Source: AC-32 sp963763475
Lineage (GTDB): Bacteria; Actinomycetota; Thermoleophilia; Gaiellales; Gaiellaceae
DNA: 64,000 nucleotides
NCBI GenBank assembly: GCA_963763475.1
Contig: CAVXOR010000004.1
Location: 186,001-250,000, forward strand
Reading direction: 5' to 3'
The notes under the pieces were generated by a model. It did not search any database. It was not told the origin of the DNA and was given only the letters and a program-made list of their open reading frames with translations. Shown here in pieces: positions 27,803 to 36,404 of this stretch. The stretch's first letter is position 1, and each line of letters opens with the position of its first letter. The position numbers and the translations under genes were made by a program.

Positions 27803-27974
27803 CCGGCGGCACGTAACCCGGCCGCCGGCGGGCGCGGAAGTCCGCCAGCCAGGCCAGCGCGCGCAGGCCCATCCAGACCGGGGTCAGCAGCACGTAGAAG
27901 ACGACCACGGCGAAGCCGAGAATCACCCACCACGTCGCCCAGCGCCAGAGCGGAACGGGCGGCTTCGGCCTCAC
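27795..27974 (-). CDS. Small membrane protein downstream of the PPDK regulator
   Basis: A 59-residue protein with one strong hydrophobic stretch (ATWWVILGFAVVVFYVLLTP), basic ends (MRPKPP, FRARRRPGYVPP) and a conserved-looking Trp-rich start (PLWRWATWW). I do not recognise a family. Its GTG overlaps the regulator stop by 4 nt (GTGA), supporting translation. It overlaps the convergent esterase end by 8 nt. Confidence 0.68.
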   Translation of the reverse strand: MRPKPPVPLWRWATWWVILGFAVVVFYVLLTPVWMGLRALAWLADFRARRRPGYVPPVK

Positions 27975-28816
27975 GGGACGGGAGCGCGCTCCCGCGTCCC
28001 CGCCTCGGCCCGCCGCTGCTCGACGAGCCGGATCACACGCGCGGCCGTCTCCTCGATCGAGAGGTCCGAGATCTCGATCACCGGGCAACCGAGCCGGCGG
28101 TGCAGCGTCTCGGCCTCCTCCAGCTCCGCGTAGATCTCGAGCAGCTCCGCGTAGGCGCGCTCGCCGCCGCCGAGCCGACGCGCCCGCTGCTTACGGATCT
28201 CGCGCAAGCGTTCCGCGTCGATCGTCAGGCCGACGATCTTGGTGGGGTCGATCTCGAACAACGCGGAAGGCGGCGCGATGCTCTTCACGACCGGCACGTT
28301 CGCGGTCTTGTAGCCGAGGTAGCCGAGGTACATCGAGAGCGGCGTCTTCGAGGTGCGCGAGACGCCGACGAGCACGATGTCCGCGTCGTATAGCCCCGCG
28401 CCGACGCCGTCGTCGTACTTGACCGCGAACTCGATCGCCGCAATCCGTTTGAAGTACGCGGAGTCGAGCGGCGGACGCGCGCCGGGCGTCATCTTCGCGG
28501 CCACGCCCGCGACCCGCGCGACCGCCTCGATCGGATGGCCGAGCAGGTCGCAGTAGTGGAGCTTGTAGCGCCGGCAGATCGCCCGCGCGGACTCACGCAG
28601 CTCCGGGTGGACGAGCGTGTAGACGATCACAGCGGGCCGGCCCTTGGCGCGGTTGAGGGCCAGGTGAAGGTCGTCCGCGGTCTCCACGCGCGGGTGGCGG
28701 ATCTCCTCGAACTCCTGGTCCGGGAACTGGGCCTCGAGCGCGTGCACGAGCCGGACCGCGGTCTCGCCGGTGGAGTCCGAGATCACGTGCAGCTCGACAG
28801 GAGGCCCCGAGGTCAC
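27971..28816 (-). CDS. Pyruvate, phosphate dikinase regulatory protein (bifunctional kinase/pyrophosphorylase)
   Basis: A 281-residue protein of the DUF299/PDRP family. It starts with VELHVISDSTGETAVRLVHA; the P-loop-like nucleotide site is VLVGVSRTSKTPLSMYLGYL; IVGLTIDAERLREIRKQR and GCPVIEISDLSIEETAARVI complete the signature. In plants and bacteria it inactivates PPDK by ADP-dependent Thr phosphorylation next to the catalytic His and reactivates it by Pi-dependent dephosphorylation. ppdK lies close by on the same strand, which makes PPDK rather than PEP synthase the likely target. The GTG start is the only one before the conserved N-terminus. Confidence 0.92.
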   Translation of the reverse strand: MTSGPPVELHVISDSTGETAVRLVHALEAQFPDQEFEEIRHPRVETADDLHLALNRAKGRPAVIVYTLVHPELRESARAICRRYKLHYCDLLGHPIEAVARVAGVAAKMTPGARPPLDSAYFKRIAAIEFAVKYDDGVGAGLYDADIVLVGVSRTSKTPLSMYLGYLGYKTANVPVVKSIAPPSALFEIDPTKIVGLTIDAERLREIRKQRARRLGGGERAYAELLEIYAELEEAETLHRRLGCPVIEISDLSIEETAARVIRLVEQRRAEAGTRERAPVP

Positions 28817-28843
28817 GACTGCATTCTGGCCACTGCGGCTCGA

Positions 28844-28849
28844 TAACGT
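28844..28849 (+). promoter_or_regulatory. Putative −10 element of glyQS
   Basis: TAACGT ends 8 nt before the glyQS ATG. No Shine-Dalgarno is evident, which fits a leaderless or near-leaderless transcript. Confidence 0.35.
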
Positions 28850-28857
28850 AGGCCGCC

Positions 28858-30216
28858 ATGTCGACCGACGTCGTGACGATGGACAAGATCGTCTCCCTCT
28901 GCCGGCGGCGAGGGTTCGTCTTCCCCTCGTCGGAGATCTACGGCGGCCTCGGCTCGACCTACGACTACGGGCACTACGGCGTCCTGACCAAGAACAACAT
29001 CCGCTCGCGCTGGTTCGACTCGATGGTCCAGGAGCGCGACGACATGGTGGCGCTCGACTCGGCGGTGATCCTCAACCCGAGCGTCTGGCAGGCATCGGGC
29101 CACGTCGAAGGGTTCACCGACCCGCTCGTGGACTGCCGTACCTGCAAGCTGCGCTTCCGCGGCGACCGCCTGGAGGACTCGCAGTGCGGGCGCAAGCCGA
29201 GCAAGAAGCCGGGCGAGACGCCGGACTGCGACCTGACCGAGGCCCGCCATTTCAACCTGATGTTCGAGACCTCGGTGGGTGCTCTCGTCGAGGAAGGCTC
29301 GAAGGCCTACCTGAGGCCGGAGACGGCGCAGGGAATTTTCATCAACTTCAAGAACGTGCTCCAGCTCGCCCGCCGGCGGCCGCCGTTCGGGATCGCGCAG
29401 GTCGGCAAGTCGTTCCGCAACGAGATCACCCCCGGGAACTTCCTCTTCCGCCTGCGCGAGTTCGAGCAGATGGAGATGGAGTTCTTCGTCCCGCCGGACG
29501 AGGGCGAGCGCTGGCACGCCTACTGGATCGACGCGCGCCTGGAGTGGTACCGCGGGCTCGGCCTGCGCGATTCGCACCTGCGCGTGCGCGAGCACGGGCC
29601 CGAGGAGCGCTCGCACTACTCGCTGGCGACGAGCGACATCGAGTACCTCTATCCGATCGGCTGGTCGGAGCTCGAAGGCGTCGCGAACCGCGGCGACTAC
29701 GACCTGCGCGCCCACTCCGAGGCGTCCGGCACGAAGCTCGAGTACGTCGACCCGGACGGCTCGCGCTACCTGCCGCACGTGATCGAGCCGGCGGTGTCGA
29801 TCGACCGGATCATGCTCGCGCTGCTCGTGGACGCCTACCACGAGGAGGTCGTGGCCGAGCGCGAGCGGACGCTGCTGCGGCTGCACCCGGCCGTCGCGCC
29901 GGTGAAGGCCGCGGTGCTGCCGCTGATCTCGAAGGCCGACGCGGGCATGGTCGAGCCGGCGCGCAAGCTCTACGAGGAGCTGCGCCGTCACCACCTGGTC
30001 GAGTACGACGACGGCGGCAACATCGGCCGCCGCTACCGCCGTCAGGACGAGATCGGGACGCCGTGGGCGTTCACGATCGACGACGTGACGCTCGAGGACG
30101 GCACCGTCACCGTGCGGGACCGCGACTCGCTCGCGCAGGAGCGGCTGCCGCTCGAAGGCGTTCGTGCCTGGCTCGACGACGCACTCGAGCGGCCGTGGAC
30201 GCCGTCTCAGCAGTAG
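28858..30216 (+). CDS. glyQS: Glycyl-tRNA synthetase, dimeric α2 type
   Basis: A 452-residue class II synthetase of the homodimeric type. Visible: RRRGFVFPSSEIYGGLGSTY, zinc-binding VDCRTCKLRFRGDR with QCGRK, LRPETAQGIFINFKNVL, motif 2 GKSFRNEITPGNFLFRLREF and motif 3 PHVIEPAVSIDRIMLALL. The C-terminal 100 residues form the anticodon-binding domain (AAVLPLISKADAGMVEPARK, IGRRYRRQDEIGTPWAFTID). It charges tRNA-Gly in the cytoplasm. It is a single-gene transcription unit followed by a strong terminator. Confidence 0.97.
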   Translation: MSTDVVTMDKIVSLCRRRGFVFPSSEIYGGLGSTYDYGHYGVLTKNNIRSRWFDSMVQERDDMVALDSAVILNPSVWQASGHVEGFTDPLVDCRTCKLRFRGDRLEDSQCGRKPSKKPGETPDCDLTEARHFNLMFETSVGALVEEGSKAYLRPETAQGIFINFKNVLQLARRRPPFGIAQVGKSFRNEITPGNFLFRLREFEQMEMEFFVPPDEGERWHAYWIDARLEWYRGLGLRDSHLRVREHGPEERSHYSLATSDIEYLYPIGWSELEGVANRGDYDLRAHSEASGTKLEYVDPDGSRYLPHVIEPAVSIDRIMLALLVDAYHEEVVAERERTLLRLHPAVAPVKAAVLPLISKADAGMVEPARKLYEELRRHHLVEYDDGGNIGRRYRRQDEIGTPWAFTIDDVTLEDGTVTVRDRDSLAQERLPLEGVRAWLDDALERPWTPSQQ

Positions 30217-30282
30217 CGGGAAGAAGTCGGGCAGCCCCGCCGTCCTGTTGGCGTCCCCTTTCCGTGGACGCGCGTAATCCGA

Positions 30283-30317
30283 GAGCGGGCCCCTGGCCGG
30301 GCCCGCTCCTCCTTTTT
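30283..30317 (+). terminator. Intrinsic terminator of glyQS
   Basis: A perfect 10-bp GC-rich stem (GAGCGGGCCC/GGGCCCGCTC) with a 6-nt loop, followed by CTCC and five T residues. It lies 66 nt past the glyQS stop and abuts the convergent recO stop. It is the clearest factor-independent terminator in the window. Confidence 0.88.
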
Positions 30318-31058
30318 CTAGCTGGCGAGCGTTCGCAGGCGGAAGCCGCCGTGGTACTCGTACGAGGCGGTGATCACCCCGAGCGCCTCGCGCGCGCCGC
30401 GCTCGGTCAGGCCGGCCTCGTGCGCCTCGGCGAGCGGCCGCTGGAGCAGGCCCTCGATCCCGAGCAGGCCCTCGCGCGAGAGCGGCAGCGCCCCGTTCGC
30501 GCAGTTCGCGCACACCGCCCCGCCCGCGCGGGGCGAGTAGCCGGCCAGGCCGGTGTCGGCACCGCAGTCGGCGCAGCTCGTCACGTGCGGCAGGTAGCCG
30601 GAGAGCCAGAGCAGCTTGAGCTGGAACGAGAGCGCCAGCGGGTCGGCTTGTGGCCGCCCGGCGGCGGGCTCGAGCTCGTCGAGCAGCTCGAGGAAGCGCG
30701 CCAGCGCGCGGAAGGCGCGCTCGTTGGCCTCCTGCTCCGGGAAGAGGCGCAGCATCGCCTCGGCGGCGACGAGGCCGACGTTCAGGCGGTACGGCTGCTC
30801 GCGGCTCGCGTGATGTGAGGCGAGCAGCGAGACGCCGGTGACCGTCTGTAGCTCACCGCTGCCCTGGTGGAGCTGCAGCTCGACGTGGCTGAGCGGCTCG
30901 AGGCGCGCCCCGAAGCGGGACTTCGTCTTGCGCACTCCTTTCGCGACCGCGCCGACCCGGCCGCGGTCGAGCGTGTAGAGGTGCAGCACGCGATCGGCCT
31001 CACCGAGGCGAAACGAGCGCAGCACCACTGCCTCGGTGGTGTAGGTGCGGCCGGCCAT
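30318..31058 (-). CDS. recO: DNA repair protein RecO
   Basis: A 246-residue RecO. The N-terminal OB-fold starts YTTEAVVLRSFRLGEADRVL then YTLDRGRVGAVAKGVRKTKS. The C-terminal zinc module has four cysteines: CADCG and, 20 residues on, CANC. RecO with RecR loads RecA onto SSB-coated gaps. It is monocistronic here and divergent from the glutaredoxin gene; its usual neighbour era is not in the window. Confidence 0.94.
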   Translation of the reverse strand: MAGRTYTTEAVVLRSFRLGEADRVLHLYTLDRGRVGAVAKGVRKTKSRFGARLEPLSHVELQLHQGSGELQTVTGVSLLASHHASREQPYRLNVGLVAAEAMLRLFPEQEANERAFRALARFLELLDELEPAAGRPQADPLALSFQLKLLWLSGYLPHVTSCADCGADTGLAGYSPRAGGAVCANCANGALPLSREGLLGIEGLLQRPLAEAHEAGLTERGAREALGVITASYEYHGGFRLRTLAS

Positions 31059-31104
31059 CCGCGCTCAAGTGTAGATCGGGCCCAGGCCGGGAAATCCCCA
31101 ATAG

Positions 31105-31356
31105 ATGGCGGCGGTGCAGATGTACACGACCCGCTGGTGCGGCTACTGCGTCCGCGCGAAGACCTTGCTCGAGGCGCGCGGGATCGAGTTCGAGGAGATC
31201 TCGCTTGACGACGACCCGGGCTTCCGCCGCCGCCTGCTCGACCTGACCGGGGGCTGGACGGTGCCGCAGATCCTGATCGACGGCCGCCCGATCGGCGGCT
31301 ACACCGAGCTCTGGCAGCTCGACCGGGCCGGCGAGCTCGAGCGCCTCGCCGCATAG
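31105..31356 (+). CDS. Glutaredoxin / mycoredoxin-like protein
   Basis: An 83-residue thioredoxin-fold protein with MYTTRWCGYCVRAKTLLEAR (active-site Cys-Gly-Tyr-Cys), the cis-proline TVPQILIDG and IGGYTELWQL. The WCGYC centre resembles actinobacterial mycoredoxins, while TVPQIFI-x-G-x-x-IGG is classical glutaredoxin; the electron donor (mycothiol or other) cannot be settled. It reduces mixed disulfides in the cytoplasm. A TAGATC element about 27 nt upstream is a weak promoter candidate. Confidence 0.9.
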   Translation: MAAVQMYTTRWCGYCVRAKTLLEARGIEFEEISLDDDPGFRRRLLDLTGGWTVPQILIDGRPIGGYTELWQLDRAGELERLAA

Positions 31357-31359
31357 CGA

Positions 31360-31381
31360 GAGCGGGGCTTCCGCCCCGCTC
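31360..31381 (+). terminator. Hairpin after glutaredoxin gene
   Basis: A perfect 9-bp stem (GAGCGGGGC/GCCCCGCTC) with a TTCC loop, starting 3 nt past the stop. No T-run follows. The next 75 nt up to the fpg stop hold nothing recognisable. Confidence 0.55.
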
Positions 31382-31456
31382 GCCGCCTTGACCCCCACTT
31401 GTCCCCGACGTCTTCAGTCATCGCCGCTCGCGTGCCGTCTCAAACGCGTACGCGTA

Positions 31457-32299
31457 TCACTTGTCCGCAATGTCCGGAGCCGGCTGGCAACCCGGGCAGA
31501 ACCAGGTGCCGCGACCGGCGGCGCGCGTCTTCTCGATCGGCCGCCCGCAGCGCTCGCACGGCTCCCCCGCGCGGCCGTAGACCTTGAACTCGTGCTGCAT
31601 GCGGCCCGAGCCGCCGTCCGGGGTGCGGTAGTCGCGCAGGGTCGCGCCCTGGCGCGCGATCCCGGCCTTCAGCGCCGCTCGGATTCCGCGGTGGAGGGCT
31701 TTCAGCTCTTCCTGGCCGAGCTCGCCTGCCGGTCGCTGGGGGTGGATGCGCGCCCGCCAGAGTGCCTCGTCCGCGTAGATGTTCCCGACCCCGGCGAGCC
31801 GGCGCTGGTCGAGGATTGCCGCTTTCACCGGCGCCCGCCGGCCGGCGAGCGCCTCGCCCAGGCGCCTCGTCGTGAACGCCGGCGCGAGCGGCTCGCGTCC
31901 GAGGCGTGCGTCGAGGTACGGCTCCGCCTCGCCCGGCTCCGCGAGCAGCCAGGTGCCGAAGCGGCGCACGTCGCGGTAGACGACGGTCGTCCCGTCGTCG
32001 AGCTGCAGGACGGCACGGCGGTGAGGATCCAGCTCCGGGATGTCGGTCACATGCAGCAGGCTCCCGGTCATGCGGAGATGGACGACGAGCGCGCGGCCGG
32101 ACTCGAACCTGACGATCAGGTACTTCCCGCGGCGGTCGACCGCCTCGACCCGCTCGCCGACGAGCTCTGCCGCGATCTCCAGCGGGTCGAGTGGCCGGGT
32201 CAGCCGCGCGTCGAGGATCTCGACGTGCTCGAGAGTGCGGCCGGCGAGCACGGGCTCGAGGCGCCGGCGAACGGTCTCGACCTCGGGTAGCTCGGGCAC
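31457..32299 (-). CDS. mutM: Formamidopyrimidine-DNA glycosylase (Fpg/MutM)
   Basis: A 280-residue bifunctional glycosylase/AP lyase. The N-terminus MPELPEVETVRRRLEP gives the catalytic Pro and Glu; the β-lyase Lys is in RRGKYLIVRF; the H2TH region is DQRRLAGVGNIYADEALWRA; and the C-terminal zinc finger is CERCGRPIEKTRAAGRGTWF with CPGC. It removes 8-oxoguanine and formamidopyrimidines. It lies 4 nt after pdp on the same strand, giving a deoB–VOC–pdp–mutM run. Confidence 0.96.
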   Translation of the reverse strand: MPELPEVETVRRRLEPVLAGRTLEHVEILDARLTRPLDPLEIAAELVGERVEAVDRRGKYLIVRFESGRALVVHLRMTGSLLHVTDIPELDPHRRAVLQLDDGTTVVYRDVRRFGTWLLAEPGEAEPYLDARLGREPLAPAFTTRRLGEALAGRRAPVKAAILDQRRLAGVGNIYADEALWRARIHPQRPAGELGQEELKALHRGIRAALKAGIARQGATLRDYRTPDGGSGRMQHEFKVYGRAGEPCERCGRPIEKTRAAGRGTWFCPGCQPAPDIADK

Positions 32300-32303
32300 C
32301 TGC

Positions 32304-33602
32304 CTAGCTCAGGACGTCGAGGATCACCGGCCGCTCGGGCGGCGGCTCGTCCGCGAAGCTGTACGCGGCCAGGAGCCCGGGCGCGGCCTCCTCGGCTGCG
32401 GACTCCGTGGACGCGTGGATCTCGGCGAGGCCTTCGCCTTCCGCCACGCGATCGCCCCGCTTGCGGTGCAGGACGATCCCCACCGCGTGGTCGATCGTGT
32501 CGTCCTTCGTGCGCCGCCCCGCACCGAGATGGAGGGCCGCCTGGCCGACTGCGACCGCGCCGAGCTCGGCGACGAATCCGGTTCGCGGCGAGGTCACCTC
32601 ACGCACCACGGGCGCCGCCGCCAGTGCATCCTCCGAGGGATCGCCGCCCTGGGCGCGGATCCAGCGCTCGTAGGCCTCGAACGCGGAACCGTCCGCAATC
32701 GCCTGCGTGGCGCGGATGCGTCCCTCCCGCTCGTCGATCCCGAGGTCGGAGACCGCGAGCAGCCGTGCGGTTGCCGCGAGCACGAGCTCGAGGAAGTCGG
32801 CCGGTCCCTCGCCCTTGACCGTGGCGATCGCCTCGCGGATCTCGAGCGCGTTCCCGACCGCGTGGCCGAGCGGCTGGTCCATGTCGGTCAGTAGGCACAC
32901 CACCTCGCGACCCGAGCGGGCGCCGAGGTCGAGCATCGCCCCGGCCAGCGCACGGGCATCCTCGATCGACTTCATGAAGGCGCCGTCGCCGACCTTCGCG
33001 TCGATCACGATCGCGTTTGCGCCACCTGCGATCTTCTTGGACATGATGCTCGCCGCGATCAGCGAGTAGTTGTCGACCGTGGCCGTGACGTCGCGGAGGG
33101 CGTACAGCTTCTTGTCCGCCGGGACGAGGTTCCCGCTCGCGCCGATGATCGCCATCCCGGCGTCGCGCACCTGCGCCACGAACTCGTCCGTCGAGAGCTC
33201 GACCCGGAAGCCGGGGATCGCCTCCAGCTTGTCGAGCGTGCCGCCGGTGTGCCCGAGCCCGCGGCCGCTCATCTTCGCGAACGGCACGCCGCAGGCCGCG
33301 ACGATCGGCCCGACCGCGATCGAGGTCTTGTCGCCGACCCCGCCGGTCGAGTGCTTGTCGACGACCTTGCGGCCCAGGGCGGAGTGCAGGTCGACCGTGT
33401 CGCCGGTCGCGATCATCGCGTTCGTCAGCGCGTAGGTCTCCTCGGGCGTCAGGCCGCGAAAGAAGATCGCCATCGCGAGCGCCGCGAGCTGGTAGTCGGG
33501 CACCTCGTCGCCGGCGTAGCCGAGCATCAGCTCGTTCCACTCCTCGGCGCTCAGCTCGCCGCCGTCGCGCTTCCGTTCGATCAGCTCGGCAGGTCTGATC
33601 AT
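32304..33602 (-). CDS. Thymidine / pyrimidine-nucleoside phosphorylase
   Basis: A 432-residue protein with the family signature KMSGRGLGHTGGTLDKLEAI, the phosphate site KHSTGGVGDKTS, the substrate region NLVPADKKLYALRDVTATVD and IMSKKIAGGANAIVIDAKVG. It phosphorolyses pyrimidine nucleosides to base and (deoxy)ribose 1-phosphate, which DeoB, encoded just upstream, converts to the 5-phosphate. Whether it is deoA or pdp type is not decided. The ATG overlaps the VOC stop by 4 nt. Confidence 0.94.
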   Translation of the reverse strand: MIRPAELIERKRDGGELSAEEWNELMLGYAGDEVPDYQLAALAMAIFFRGLTPEETYALTNAMIATGDTVDLHSALGRKVVDKHSTGGVGDKTSIAVGPIVAACGVPFAKMSGRGLGHTGGTLDKLEAIPGFRVELSTDEFVAQVRDAGMAIIGASGNLVPADKKLYALRDVTATVDNYSLIAASIMSKKIAGGANAIVIDAKVGDGAFMKSIEDARALAGAMLDLGARSGREVVCLLTDMDQPLGHAVGNALEIREAIATVKGEGPADFLELVLAATARLLAVSDLGIDEREGRIRATQAIADGSAFEAYERWIRAQGGDPSEDALAAAPVVREVTSPRTGFVAELGAVAVGQAALHLGAGRRTKDDTIDHAVGIVLHRKRGDRVAEGEGLAEIHASTESAAEEAAPGLLAAYSFADEPPPERPVILDVLS

Positions 33603-33937
33603 CGCGGCTCGAACAGCTCCACTGGGTTGCCGGAGGGATCGCGCACGACACACCAGCTCCCAGCAGGACCGTCGACAAGCTCGCCGTCACGAGCCAGCCC
33701 GGCGACAACGGTGTCGAGTTCGGGAACCTTCAGCACGATCCGGTTCCACCCACCTGCTACGGCGCCTTCCTGATCCCGCCCGGAGCTCCCGGGACCGCTG
33801 AGCCACAGCTCCAGCCCGTCGCGCTCCACGATCGACACGGGGCCGAACGAGCGCAGCTCGCGGAAGCCGAGCCGGTCGGAGTAGAAGCGGACGGCCGCAT
33901 CGAGGTCGTCGACGAGATAGCGGGCGATCGCGCTCAC
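33599..33937 (-). CDS. VOC (glyoxalase/bleomycin-resistance-like) family protein
   Basis: A 112-residue single-domain VOC protein: YLVDDLDAAVRFYSDRLGFR, ELRSFGPVSIVERDGLELWL and the final VRDPSGNPVELFEP with a metal Glu. The first metal position is Arg/Tyr (IARYLV), not His, so metal binding is uncertain. It is coupled by 4-nt overlaps to both deoB and pdp, yet a role in nucleoside salvage has not been described. Function unknown. Confidence 0.82.
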   Translation of the reverse strand: MSAIARYLVDDLDAAVRFYSDRLGFRELRSFGPVSIVERDGLELWLSGPGSSGRDQEGAVAGGWNRIVLKVPELDTVVAGLARDGELVDGPAGSWCVVRDPSGNPVELFEPR

Positions 33938-35103
33938 GGCTCGACTATCGGCTCCCCGGGAACCGTCCGCCCCGGCTTCTTCCCGCCGAGCCAGGCGTTC
34001 ACGGTCGCCCCGACGTCCGCGAACTCGCCCTCTTCGTGGATGCGCCCCGCGGCGTTGCGGCCGTGCACGTACCCGAGCAGGAGCGCGTGCTCGCGAGAGT
34101 GGTCGGTCGAAGGCGTGGTCGGGTCGCAGCCGTGGTCGGAGGTGATGATCAGCAGGTCGCCGTCGCGCAGCGCGTCGAGCAGGTCGGGCAGGCGGCGGTC
34201 GAAATCCTGCAGGCAGCGGTGGAAGTTGACCGGGTCGTTGCGGTGGCCCCAGAGCATGTCCGTCTCGACCAGGTTCGTGAAGATCAGGCCCTCGTCGAGC
34301 TCTCGCAGCAGAGTCTCGGTCTGCTGGATGCCGTCGACGTTGGACTTGGTCGGCCGCGACTCGTCGATGTCGCAGCCCGCGAAGATGTCGCTGATCTTCC
34401 CGACACCGTGGACCGTCTTGCCCGCCTCGCGGACGGAGCTCAGGTAGTTCGGCCGCTTCGGCTGCAGTGAGAAGTCGTGCCGGTTCGGCGTGCGCTCGTA
34501 GTTCCCCGGCTCGCCGACGAACGGCCGGGCGATCACGCGGCCGACCGCATGCTTGCCCGTCAGGATCTCGCGCGCCATCCGGCAGCCCTCGTACAGCTCC
34601 TCGAGCGGGATCGTCTCCTCGTGCGCCGCGACCTGAAAGACGGAGTCGGCCGACGTGTAGACGATCCACTTGCCCGTGCGCTGGTGCTCCTCGCCGAGCT
34701 CCTGGATGATCTCCGTCCCCGAGGCCGCCTTGTTGCCGAGTACGCCGCGGCCGGTGCGGTGCATGAACGGGTCGATCACGTCGTGGGGAAACCCTTGCGC
34801 ATACGTCGGGAACGGCGTCGGGGTGACGACGCCCATCAGCTCCCAGTGGCCGGCGGTCGTGTCCTTGCCCTTCGAGCGCTCGATCAGCCGTCCCGCGACG
34901 GCGGGAGCGCCGGGCTGGGGCCGGCATCCTTCGAGCGGCTCGACGTTCCCGAGGCCCAGCGCCTCGAGGTTCGGCAGATCGAGGCCGCCGACCGCGCGCG
35001 CGACGTTGCCGAGCGTGTCCGACCCCTCGTCACCGTATGCGGCGGCATCCGGAAGCGCTCCCGCGCCCACGGCGTCCAGCACGATCACGCAAGCGCGCGG
35101 CAC
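33934..35103 (-). CDS. deoB: Phosphopentomutase DeoB
   Basis: A 389-residue alkaline-phosphatase-superfamily mutase. Metal-binding and catalytic motifs: VIVLDAVGAGALPDA, KGKDTTAGHWELMG (phospho-Thr region), FTNLVETDMLWGHRND and LLIITSDHGCDPTT. It interconverts (deoxy)ribose 1-phosphate and 5-phosphate. The start is GTG. It leads the deoB–VOC–pdp–mutM run and diverges from a tiny membrane-protein gene 20 nt away. Confidence 0.96.
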   Translation of the reverse strand: MPRACVIVLDAVGAGALPDAAAYGDEGSDTLGNVARAVGGLDLPNLEALGLGNVEPLEGCRPQPGAPAVAGRLIERSKGKDTTAGHWELMGVVTPTPFPTYAQGFPHDVIDPFMHRTGRGVLGNKAASGTEIIQELGEEHQRTGKWIVYTSADSVFQVAAHEETIPLEELYEGCRMAREILTGKHAVGRVIARPFVGEPGNYERTPNRHDFSLQPKRPNYLSSVREAGKTVHGVGKISDIFAGCDIDESRPTKSNVDGIQQTETLLRELDEGLIFTNLVETDMLWGHRNDPVNFHRCLQDFDRRLPDLLDALRDGDLLIITSDHGCDPTTPSTDHSREHALLLGYVHGRNAAGRIHEEGEFADVGATVNAWLGGKKPGRTVPGEPIVEP

Positions 35104-35108
35104 GCGGC

Positions 35109-35114
35109 TATTCT
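35109..35114 (+). promoter_or_regulatory. Putative −10 element of the 35-residue membrane-protein gene
   Basis: TATTCT, 9 nt upstream of the ATG; a GGCGGAG purine-rich stretch follows it. Confidence 0.35.
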
Positions 35115-35123
35115 AGGGCGGAG

Positions 35124-35231
35124 ATGGACGTCGTCCTCGGACTGCTCGGCCTGCTGGTCTTCATCGTGTGCGTGATCGCACTCGCCGCCGCGATGACCTG
35201 GCTCGTCGTCCGGATCAGCCCGGCGAAGTAG
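35124..35231 (+). CDS. Tiny single-pass membrane protein
   Basis: A 35-residue peptide that is nearly all one hydrophobic helix (LGLLGLLVFIVCVIALAAAM then TWLVVRI) with a short basic C-terminus ISPAK. GGCGGAG directly precedes the ATG and a −10-like TATTCT lies upstream. Too small for family assignment. Its neat packing (20 nt from deoB, 4 nt from the convergent ald) and good start signals support expression, but it is a prediction. Confidence 0.6.
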   Translation: MDVVLGLLGLLVFIVCVIALAAAMTWLVVRISPAK

Positions 35232-35235
35232 CCGC

Positions 35236-36360
35236 TCAGACGGGAGATAGAGGCAGGACGTCCTCCAGCGGGTGGTAGTCGAGGCCGTGCGCCTCGGCGA
35301 CCGCTCCATACGTGATCTTCCCGTCCAGCACGTTGACGCCGCGCGCGAGCGATCGGTCGCGGGCCACCGCTTCGGCGAGCCCGTGCTCGGCGATCGCCTC
35401 GACGTAGGGCAGGGTGACGTTCGTCAGCGCCTTCGTCGAGGTGATCGGGACCGCACCGGGCATGTTGGCGACGCAGTAGTGCGTGACGCCGTCGACCACG
35501 TAGACCGGGTCGCTGTGCGTGGTCGGGTGGGAGGTCTCGGCGCAGCCGCCCTGGTCGATGGCGACGTCGCAGAGCACGGCGCCGCTCTTCATTACGCCGA
35601 GCATCTCGCGCGTGACGAGCTTGGGCGCGATCGCGCCCGGGATCAGCACGGCGCCGATCACGACGTCCGCCTCGACGATCGACTCCTCGACCTGCAGCGT
35701 CGAGGACATCACGAGGCTGACGCGGCCGGTGAGGATCTCGTCGAGATGGCGCATCCGGTCGACCGAGCGCTCGAGGATGGTCACGCTCGCGCCGAGACCG
35801 AGCGCGATCACGGCGGCGTTGTAGCCGACGATTCCACCGCCGATCACGAGGACGCGACCGGGCGCGACGCCCGGGACTCCACCGAGCAGGAGGCCCCGGC
35901 CGCCGAGCGGCTTCTCCAGGAAGTAGGCCCCGGCCTGCGCGGCCAGCCGGCCGGCGATCTCGCTCATCGGCGCCAGGAGCGGCAGCGCGCGGTTGTCGGT
36001 CTCGACCGTCTCGTAGGCGACGCAGGCGGCGCCGCTCTCGGCGAGCGCGCGGGTCAGCTCCTCGCTGGCCGCGAGGTGGAGATACGTGAACAGGACGAGC
36101 CCCTCGCGCAGCAGCGGGTACTCGTCGGGCAGGGGCTCCTTCACCTTGAGCAGGAGCTCGGCGTCGCCCCACACCTCGTCGGACGAGGCGAGCGTCGCGC
36201 CGACGGCACGGTAGGCGTCGTCGGGAAAGGAGCTGCCCTCCCCCGCGCCCGACTCCACGAGCACGTCATGACCGCGCTGGACGAGCTCGCGCGCTCCCGC
36301 CGGGGTGAGCGCGATCCGGTACTCGTCCGGCTTGATCTCCTTGACGACTCCGACCTTCAT
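35236..36360 (-). CDS. ald: Alanine dehydrogenase
   Basis: A 374-residue NAD-dependent enzyme. It starts MKVGVVKEIKPDEYRIALTP. Substrate residues lie in LLLKVKEPLPDEY (Lys) and FTYLHLAASEELT (His); the NAD fold is VLVIGGGIVGYNAAVIALGL; the second catalytic region is CDVAIDQGGCAETSHPTTHS and VANMPGAVPITSTKAL. It oxidatively deaminates alanine to pyruvate, or runs in reverse. Monocistronic by spacing: 44 nt to the aldo/keto reductase stop upstream. Confidence 0.96.
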   Translation of the reverse strand: MKVGVVKEIKPDEYRIALTPAGARELVQRGHDVLVESGAGEGSSFPDDAYRAVGATLASSDEVWGDAELLLKVKEPLPDEYPLLREGLVLFTYLHLAASEELTRALAESGAACVAYETVETDNRALPLLAPMSEIAGRLAAQAGAYFLEKPLGGRGLLLGGVPGVAPGRVLVIGGGIVGYNAAVIALGLGASVTILERSVDRMRHLDEILTGRVSLVMSSTLQVEESIVEADVVIGAVLIPGAIAPKLVTREMLGVMKSGAVLCDVAIDQGGCAETSHPTTHSDPVYVVDGVTHYCVANMPGAVPITSTKALTNVTLPYVEAIAEHGLAEAVARDRSLARGVNVLDGKITYGAVAEAHGLDYHPLEDVLPLSPV

Positions 36361-36404
36361 CGAGGCGAAAACCCTAGCTTCTCGGCGACGCCGCGAAGAA
36401 CCGA

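Noticed and set aside
30217..30282. Possible small RNA between glyQS and its terminator
   Set aside because: The 66 nt are ordinary 3' UTR length; no promoter-like element or conserved structure besides the terminator was seen.
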